A stretch of DNA of 51,779 nt. It comes from an uncultured Prevotellaceae bacterium (GTDB lineage: Bacteria; Bacteroidota; Bacteroidia; Bacteroidales; Bacteroidaceae). The stretch covers positions 1-51,779 of the forward strand of contig OMXL01000014.1 in the NCBI GenBank assembly GCA_900314985.1, in the 5' to 3' direction. How positions within the stretch are numbered: the first letter of the stretch is position 1; every line of letters starts with the position of its first letter. The translations under genes were made by a program, and so were the position numbers. The notes under the pieces were generated by a model, which ran no database searches, was not told where the DNA came from, and worked only from the letters and a program-made list of their open reading frames with translations. Positions 46,203 through 51,779 of this stretch are shown in pieces.

Positions 46203-48617
46203 TTATTTCTTAATCACCACTTTCTTTCCGTTGAGGATATAAAGGCCCTTAGCAGGCTGATTGACCTTACGTCCCTGCAGGTCGTAGACCTCACTATTCA
46301 CTATTCTCTCTTCACTATTAACTAGCTTTAGCGCTGTTACATCGTTGTCCTCAACGATAGACAGACGACCTTCTGCAGCTGCCACTTGAGCGCCAAGCTC
46401 CAGATAGCAGCGGAAAGGCTTAATGCTACCCTTCGTAGTCTTTACGAACTCATCGTTATAGAGCACATAGATGCTGCTACCATCAGCTGTCAATGTTTCA
46501 ACAGAAGTCAGCTCTGAGCAACCCTGCAACAGGTTAGCGAACTCCTGAGTAGCGCCAGTATAAGCCTCAGCGAAGATAGCGCCTTCGGGAGCTACCTCCT
46601 CATAGGTCAGCAGTACGCCCTCGTGCTGAGGAATATAAGTAACCTCGTCAACGACCACACTGTTACCAGTGACAGACTTAACGATATAAGCCTTCAAACC
46701 AGCAGGAATCTGCAGGTCCTCCTCAGCATAGTAAGAAGCCCAAGCATTAGTCTCTGAGAAGGCGATGTTCATCTCACGAACAATCTTGAAGTCATAGGTC
46801 AGCGTGCCCTGATAGTTACCCATACCAGTAATGGTAGCAGTGGCAGTACCTACATTCACGTTGTTAGTGTAAGAAATAGTGAAGTCTTTGCCATACTCAA
46901 GCTCAGACTTTAATTCATAATCATTCAGGCCCAACATGCCATCTGCCAATGTCTGAGCCTCACCATTGTAAATGAAACTTTCACATTCACTCCACATCAT
47001 TTCTTGATCAATTTCCTTTGGCTGAATGATAAGCAGAGCATTGACGGGATCTGAAGAGTAGTTTTCATTGCTCTGTTCCAGTTTCACATAATAGGTACCA
47101 GCATTGACAACAACCTCAAGTTCATTGTCACCAGCTGTACGGTCTGCCTCTGAACCGTAATAGCGAACTATCACAGAACCCAGATTAACTGAGTAATTAG
47201 TAAACTGCTGAACATTACCATCGTAAGTTTCTGTCTGATTGCTGGCAGTAATCACAGCTGGAGCAGGAACAATCTTGAAAGTCTTGGTGGGATTAGTCTC
47301 GCCAGCTGCAAAGTTAACACCTGTGGTAGTCAGCGTAACAGTACCCTCACCCACATTCTTATTCTCACCATATTCAATTGAGTATTCAGAGGTTGCAACC
47401 GCCTTACCCTTGAAGGTTACAGTTACAGCAGGAGTAATCTGCGAACCAATATATGTCTGGTCAGCAATGTCAGCAATAGTTACGAGCGAGAAGTCGGCCT
47501 TAGCAATCGTGAAGCTGGCAGTAGCCTCGCCACCGTTGTAGTTCGTTGTAGCAGGAACGACAGCCTTTACAGAATAGCTACCTGCTGCTGAGGGAACCGT
47601 TGATTCGTAAACCAAACTGGGAGCTGCAGTATTAGCGTAAGTATAGGTCACAGTACCATTGCCTGAATTACCTGTAACAGAAGGAGCTTTGGCTTCGTCA
47701 CCGTATGTCCAGTTATCAATACTTACAACCAGTTGAATATCTGCCTTTGCAATCGTAAACTCTGATGTTGCCTCACCTGCAGCATAGTTATCTGTCTCTG
47801 CAACCACAGCCTTGACTGTATGAGTACCAGCATTCTGAGGAACTGCGCTGGTAAATGTAGAAGCACCTGCAGCCTTATAAGTAATTGTCACAGCACCACT
47901 GCCAGTATTGCCAGACACACGAGGAGCATTGACTTCTAAATTATACAGACCATAAGTCCAACCAGGTACAAGAACAGCAAGGTCACTCAATGGAGCCTTA
48001 TTGATAGCAAACGTGGTAGTTGCAGTACCTGTATAGGTTCTCTTACCAGTAACAGTCACAGTAGCAGTACCAGCATTGATGTTGTTGCTGTAGCTGACGT
48101 CGTAGTTATCTGAATTGATGGTGTTGTTGTTCAGCTTCACACTGCTGACAGCAGGAGTCTTTGCCTGACCATCATAAGAATAGCCATCCTGTGGCAATGA
48201 CAGTGTAATGATAGCAGTAGAAATGCTGGTGCGCTGTTTGAAGTTGGCAACGACCTCTACGTCATATTCGCTGCTGGGCATCGTAAACGTCCAAGTAGTC
48301 TCGCCACTGGGATCAGCATCAGCATCGGTTGCAGTCACCGTCAGGAAGTTATCCATAGCAGGAGCCTCCATACCACGAGCTTGAGCAATATCACCACTTA
48401 CAGTCTTCTCAGCAGTAACAGCATCAATGTAATAACCATCATTTGGAGTAACAGTCACCGTACATACTCCATCTTTTACCAGAGGAGTAACAGTACCCAC
48501 ATTGTTGTTCACTTTGCCATTCAGCTTTTTGATGACGACTACATCACCAGCCCATACATTTGTTGCCATCAGCAGCGTGGCAACCAACATGACGAGAAAT
48601 TTCTTAGTTGTTTTCAT
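46203..48617 (-). CDS. Large secreted surface protein II (repeated MBG/Ig-like domains)
   Basis: An 804-residue protein with signal peptide (about 1-23). Residues about 130-620 hold six or seven repeated beta-sandwich domains, recognised by spaced NxGTATVTVTGxxxYTGTAT, TYGDEAKAPSVTGNSGNG and FTIAKAD motifs, as in MBG/bacterial Ig-like repeats. A module from about residue 625 (NAWASYYAEEDLQIPAGLKA) is shared with protein III. The tail YDLQGRKVNQPAKGLYILNG is preceded by a heptamer-derived linker KLVNSEERIVNSE. Likely a cell-surface adhesin or scaffold. Confidence 0.82.
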   Translation of the reverse strand: MKTTKKFLVMLVATLLMATNVWAGDVVVIKKLNGKVNNNVGTVTPLVKDGVCTVTVTPNDGYYIDAVTAEKTVSGDIAQARGMEAPAMDNFLTVTATDADADPSGETTWTFTMPSSEYDVEVVANFKQRTSISTAIITLSLPQDGYSYDGQAKTPAVSSVKLNNNTINSDNYDVSYSNNINAGTATVTVTGKRTYTGTATTTFAINKAPLSDLAVLVPGWTYGLYNLEVNAPRVSGNTGSGAVTITYKAAGASTFTSAVPQNAGTHTVKAVVAETDNYAAGEATSEFTIAKADIQLVVSIDNWTYGDEAKAPSVTGNSGNGTVTYTYANTAAPSLVYESTVPSAAGSYSVKAVVPATTNYNGGEATASFTIAKADFSLVTIADIADQTYIGSQITPAVTVTFKGKAVATSEYSIEYGENKNVGEGTVTLTTTGVNFAAGETNPTKTFKIVPAPAVITASNQTETYDGNVQQFTNYSVNLGSVIVRYYGSEADRTAGDNELEVVVNAGTYYVKLEQSNENYSSDPVNALLIIQPKEIDQEMMWSECESFIYNGEAQTLADGMLGLNDYELKSELEYGKDFTISYTNNVNVGTATATITGMGNYQGTLTYDFKIVREMNIAFSETNAWASYYAEEDLQIPAGLKAYIVKSVTGNSVVVDEVTYIPQHEGVLLTYEEVAPEGAIFAEAYTGATQEFANLLQGCSELTSVETLTADGSSIYVLYNDEFVKTTKGSIKPFRCYLELGAQVAAAEGRLSIVEDNDVTALKLVNSEERIVNSEVYDLQGRKVNQPAKGLYILNGKKVVIKK
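46291..46324 (-). repeat. CACTATT heptamer tract in the tail of protein II
   Basis: CACTATT, CACTATT, CTCTCTT, CACTATT heptamers in frame just upstream of the YDLQGRKV tail. The surrounding 68 bases match the tail of protein III at 65 positions. Confidence 0.85.
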
Positions 48618-48640
48618 TGTTCTTTGATTTTATTTTGTTC

Positions 48641-51280
48641 TTACTTTATTACTTGTTTTTTGCCGTTCAGGATGTACAAGCCCTTCTTGAGCGTGGCCTT
48701 GCCACTAGTGAATAACGAAGAGTGATTAACTTTTCGTCCCTGCAGGTCGTAGACCTCACTATTCACTATTCTCTCTTCACTATTCACTATCTTTAGCGCC
48801 GTTGTCTCGTCCTCAAAGATTGACAAGCGACCCTCAGCCTCAGTCTCTGCTGCCAGCACCAGATAGGCGCGATGAGCAGGAATTGTACCCTTAGTGGCTC
48901 GAGTGAAGCCGTCGTTATAGAGCACATAGACGTTGCCCGTCTCTGAGTCCACAGCGGTACCCTCAGTAGTGCCACTCAGCAGGTTGTCTGGAGTTTCTGT
49001 TTCTGCCCCCGTATATGGTTTCGCCTTAATCGGCTCAGCAATTTCCTTAGTACGCTTCAGCAGCACGCCCACACCCTCAGGAATATATCCGATGGCCTCA
49101 ACGCTCACACCATCTTCCGTCAGTTCTGTCACGACGTAGGCCTGCAAACCCTCAGGTGTCTCCAAATTCTCGTCAGCACAGTACGACGCCCACGTGCGGC
49201 TGTTCTGAGCATACGAGATATTCAGCTGCATCTTATCAATAATGGTGTACTCAGCCTCAACCGAAGCACTCTTCACTACCTTGCCAGAGTCCTCGTCAAG
49301 GATATATACACACACCTTGGCAGACTCTGTAAGGGCTATACCTTTCGTAGCGTCGTAGCGAACAGAGTCTGTTTTTTCGTTATTCAGATAGTACCACACC
49401 TGTGGCATCTCTATATAATCTTGCGATTCACTATCCCATACTGAGTTCGTACCCTGTTCAGGAATATTATTCAAAAATACGGTAATGGCATCATCGTAAG
49501 TAGGAGCATTATCCACAGAGAAGGTAGGTTTCTCAATCACCTTAGCATATATCTCTGAAGCGAATTGGTAGTTTCTGCTTGCTTCAGTATCCATACCAGG
49601 ATAGATAGGATATGCTCTTATCACATAATTGCCAACACCAAGTGTAAACGTACCATCAGTAGTTTTCATAGGATCTCCACCAAGCATGTTAGCATAATAG
49701 ATATCAAATCCGTCCACCTCTTCTTCCAGTGAGAATGTGAACTCATAGTCAGGATAGTAGAGTCCACGCTCTTTCTCATTGGTAACAACCTGAGGAACGT
49801 AAAGAGCAACAATATTCGAGAACGAGCTGTTATACCAGTCCTCTCGCAGACAGAGTCCGTCATCGTATGTCACGTTACCTTCCCCAAAACCGATGAAATA
49901 AGGACTGGCACTATTCCAGAAGTTTAGACGAGCAGCACCACGATTCTCTTCAGCCGACATGAAGGTCAACTGGCAGTCCTCGTTGGTAGCTTTGATAGCG
50001 TATGCCTGACTCTCACCTATCAAGTTGACGTTCAGCTGAGCAAGCGATGTAACGATACAAACATCAACATCTTCATTCTGACCATAGTCTGGATTCAGAT
50101 TGACATTATTGAGCGTCAGTGTATTTGTAGTCGGAACAAACGAGGCACTTCCATTACCAGAAATACCACTACCCTCAATATTATCCTTGTTACCTTCGTA
50201 TACTGGAACACCAGCTACTGTCAACCCATAATATGAAACTATCTGAGTTGACGTGAGAGGTACGTACTTGACGATATAATTAACTACCGTTTCTTTCTGT
50301 AAGCCATCCTCTTGGCTATACTTCAACAGATTGTCAGCAATAAAAGCAATACCATTATCCTCTGTATCGCCAATGCCCCAAACACCCTCAATAGCGCTAA
50401 AGCCGGAGATAACTGTGGGACCTTCTTCATCAGTACTCACAGTATTCAACTGCAATGAGCATGCCTGATTGTCACCCTTGGTAAATATCAGTTTGGGAGT
50501 TATCTCCAAACCGTAAGCATCACAGCGAATGGCCTCGCAGCCGCCTGTGCCATTAATTGTATTCGTTCCCTTCAGGCTGATGGTCAGGTCTGCAGCACCA
50601 GTATATTCAATACCACAAGCCTCCATCGGCTCAAGATCAGAGCCACCATTTCCAATGGTTGCGCCGTTCAGCGTCAGCGTATTGCTCTCCACATCGTAGC
50701 TTACCGTACCGTCGCCCAGCACGTCGTCAGCATTCGACATGGTGATATCAACGCCTCCCACGGAGATTCCTAAACGGCCATCAATCGTATGGCTATCAGA
50801 AGGGCTACCACCTTCGTGCTTGATAGAAACGTTGGAATATTCTGGCGTCACACCTTCTCCAAACAAGTAATCTTCCATATTATTGATAAACAGGCTACCG
50901 TTAGATTCCCTGTCTGTAGTGAAAGTGATAGTCGCCTCTTCCACCTCGGAAGTCTTATCAAATGTAGGCGAACCACCGTAGATGCAGTTTTCTCCAACGA
51001 GGAATACTGTAAGATTGTCCAAACCACTCACGATGGCTCCCTTATCATAAGCCTCAATCCATGCATTATTCAGTGTCAGCGTATTCGTCTCTGCGTCAAA
51101 GCTGACAGTAGCATCGTCATCACCCAGAACATTCTCTGCGTTATTTGCATTAACAGTGACGCCAGCCACCGTCAGCCCGTACTCTTCCGCCTGCATCGCT
51201 ACAGACATCAGCAACAAAATTAGCATGCTTAGCAGCCAGCGTCCACACAACAAATCGTTAATGGTTAGTTTATATTTCAT
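48641..51280 (-). CDS. Large secreted surface protein III (repeated beta-helix-like units)
   Basis: An 879-residue protein with signal peptide (about 1-30, MLILLLMSVAMQA). Three spaced units repeat the pattern YGLTVAGVxV-N...VLGDG-x-S...TNTLTLN (about residues 33-115, 170-250 and 350-420). A later part carries beta domains and the WASYCADENLETPEGLQAY module shared with protein II, then a KIVNSEERIVNSE linker and the YDLQGRKV...KKGLYILNG tail. No catalytic motif. It is the first gene of the run of three secreted genes leading to pcrA; the gap to protein II is 23 bases. Confidence 0.82.
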   Translation of the reverse strand: MKYKLTINDLLCGRWLLSMLILLLMSVAMQAEEYGLTVAGVTVNANNAENVLGDDDATVSFDAETNTLTLNNAWIEAYDKGAIVSGLDNLTVFLVGENCIYGGSPTFDKTSEVEEATITFTTDRESNGSLFINNMEDYLFGEGVTPEYSNVSIKHEGGSPSDSHTIDGRLGISVGGVDITMSNADDVLGDGTVSYDVESNTLTLNGATIGNGGSDLEPMEACGIEYTGAADLTISLKGTNTINGTGGCEAIRCDAYGLEITPKLIFTKGDNQACSLQLNTVSTDEEGPTVISGFSAIEGVWGIGDTEDNGIAFIADNLLKYSQEDGLQKETVVNYIVKYVPLTSTQIVSYYGLTVAGVPVYEGNKDNIEGSGISGNGSASFVPTTNTLTLNNVNLNPDYGQNEDVDVCIVTSLAQLNVNLIGESQAYAIKATNEDCQLTFMSAEENRGAARLNFWNSASPYFIGFGEGNVTYDDGLCLREDWYNSSFSNIVALYVPQVVTNEKERGLYYPDYEFTFSLEEEVDGFDIYYANMLGGDPMKTTDGTFTLGVGNYVIRAYPIYPGMDTEASRNYQFASEIYAKVIEKPTFSVDNAPTYDDAITVFLNNIPEQGTNSVWDSESQDYIEMPQVWYYLNNEKTDSVRYDATKGIALTESAKVCVYILDEDSGKVVKSASVEAEYTIIDKMQLNISYAQNSRTWASYCADENLETPEGLQAYVVTELTEDGVSVEAIGYIPEGVGVLLKRTKEIAEPIKAKPYTGAETETPDNLLSGTTEGTAVDSETGNVYVLYNDGFTRATKGTIPAHRAYLVLAAETEAEGRLSIFEDETTALKIVNSEERIVNSEVYDLQGRKVNHSSLFTSGKATLKKGLYILNGKKQVIK
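48757..48790 (-). repeat. CACTATT heptamer tract in the tail of protein III
   Basis: The same heptamers as in protein II, at the same place relative to the YDLQGRKV tail. A second, interrupted heptamer-like block (48709-48726) lies nearer the C-terminus. Confidence 0.85.
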
Positions 51281-51326
51281 AAGCTATTGTAATTTGCTAT
51301 TAACAACTTTTACCTACAAAACGCTG

Positions 51327-51334
51327 CAAATTTA
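51327..51334 (-). promoter_or_regulatory. -7 box of the secreted-protein/pcrA run
   Basis: Minus-strand TAAATTTG fits TAnnTTTG and lies 46 bases before the ATG of protein III. No TTG is seen at 19-20 bases. Confidence 0.4.
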
Positions 51335-51448
51335 CGAAAAAAAAGTGAATTATGGTAACATTTACACCTATTTAATATATAATTAACACAAAGAAATACA
51401 ACAGAGAAGCCAACCCATACACAAAACAACTGTAATAGCCCGTGTCTA

Positions 51449-51517
51449 CAGAATCTAATACGCAGCTGTATCAGAATCTAATACGCAGCTGTATCAGAAT
51501 CTAATACGCAGCTGTAT
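51449..51517. repeat. 23-bp tandem repeat, three identical copies
   Basis: Three perfect units (51449-51471, 51472-51494, 51495-51517). Each contains ATACGCAGCTGTAT, an imperfect palindrome centred on CAGCTG. Confidence 0.95.
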
Positions 51518-51587
51518 CAAACTCACCGCTGTCCTTGAAGTGCATGCCTCCTCATTTTTTCTCCTCGAGAATGACAAAAAGTGGGTT

Positions 51588-51664
51588 AAGCCTACATAGC
51601 ACTACTTAACTCATTGATGTGTTGATAAATAACCTATGTAGGCTTTCCTTTCAAGCCTACATAG
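51588..51664. repeat. Three 12-bp copies forming two competing hairpins
   Basis: AAGCCTACATAG at 51588-51599 and 51653-51664, and its reverse complement at 51634-51645. The inverted copy can pair with either direct copy (loops of 34 or 7 bases). Confidence 0.85.
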
Positions 51665-51702
51665 AGGGTACATAAAACAACCATTTTAGCCGTTTTTAGG
51701 AT

Positions 51703-51779
51703 GTAATCAGTTTGGTAACTCGATGTAATCAGTCTGGTAACTGACAGTAATTAGGCTGGTAACTCCCTGTAAATAAGCT
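51703..51779. repeat. Degenerate 22-bp tandem array running off the window
   Basis: Units at 51703-51724, 51725-51746 and 51747-51768 share GTAATCAGTCTGGTAACT with changes, then a partial unit to 51779. The array may continue beyond the window. Confidence 0.85.

Larger units (their letters stand above)
51281..51779. other. 499-base gene-free repeat region at the window end
   Basis: No credible gene. Contents: the promoter region of protein III (to about 51360), a 23-bp tandem repeat (51449-51517), three 12-bp copies forming competing hairpins (51588-51664), and a degenerate 22-bp tandem array reaching the window end (51703-51779). Confidence 0.75.

Noticed and set aside
51449-51779. Possible CRISPR array
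   Set aside because: Units are directly adjacent without unique spacers of constant length, and no cas gene is nearby.

Overview
This window looks like a chromosomal segment of a gut or rumen Bacteroidales, most likely a Prevotella-type organism. The evidence is: promoters of the Bacteroidetes form TTG-N19/20-TAnnTTTG; a SusC-like TonB-dependent receptor; a lipidated Omp85 (TamL) protein; DUF4270, DUF4494 and DUF2520 family proteins; an EFR1-type ferredoxin; a methylmalonyl-CoA carboxylase cluster; and secreted proteins ending in a YDLQGRKV...KGLYIxNGKKVVIK tail typical of Prevotella surface proteins. I saw no phage, plasmid, integrase, CRISPR, rRNA or tRNA gene. Most of the window is housekeeping sequence.

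Layout. 1-127: tail of an unidentified gene with a terminator. 210-2785: a hemerythrin-LuxR regulator and radA. 2804-6470 (minus): reverse rubrerythrin, then a lipoprotein-wecB-queC group. 6577-10598 (minus): a tight fur-purA-hisS-SGNH esterase operon ending in a clear terminator. 10669-13772 (minus): AraC-like protein, dipeptidyl peptidase III and an AlkD-like DNA repair protein. 13926-17058: an EFR1 ferredoxin and a minus-strand pseudokinase-DUF4494-yggS operon. 17222-19689: an aminotransferase and a LolC/E-type permease. 19781-24273: a YycJ-like hydrolase, a small lipoprotein, TamL and a degenerate Fic protein. 24816-28262: a TrmH-like methyltransferase and a minus-strand nitroreductase-DUF2520-kdsC-maf operon. 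28826-31222: glmM and an AraC regulator. 31443-34927: a GNAT/FemAB-like protein and a TonB receptor. 35018-37684: methylmalonyl-CoA epimerase, carboxylase, a 49-residue protein and a biotin carrier. 37750-38951: panC-panD. 39123-41512: a half-length GT5 protein, a DUF4270 lipoprotein and a 42-residue protein. 41536-51280 (minus): three large secreted proteins that run into pcrA. 51281-51779: repeat-rich DNA without genes.

The most striking signal is a layer of small repeats over otherwise ordinary genes. (1) A GC-rich palindrome of about 36-40 bp (arms near CCCCTCCC/GGGAGGGG, one side carrying GCCTACCCCC) occurs at least eight times, six of them in frame inside conserved genes (radA twice, the SGNH gene twice, the TrmH-like gene twice), with a seventh inside the DUF2520 gene. 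(2) Many tandem tracts have a unit of seven bases although their sequences are unrelated (GAATTGA, GTGAATA, TTGAACT, GTGAGAG, AATGCTT, TTGGCAA, CATCTTA and others); they fill operon junctions and also lie in frame inside hisS, wecB, a TonB receptor, a methyltransferase and two secreted proteins. (3) Five tracts carry a shared hairpin core (GCCACAC plus a stem whose two arms change together), with the local heptamer on both sides. The three large secreted proteins carry such repeats at the same place, just before the C-terminal tail.

Other unusual items are a membrane pseudokinase lacking both catalytic aspartates, a Fic protein with a broken motif, a 248-bp MITE-like palindrome, leaderless-type promoters, an AraC operator candidate, and two tandem-repeat arrays plus competing hairpins at the right edge.
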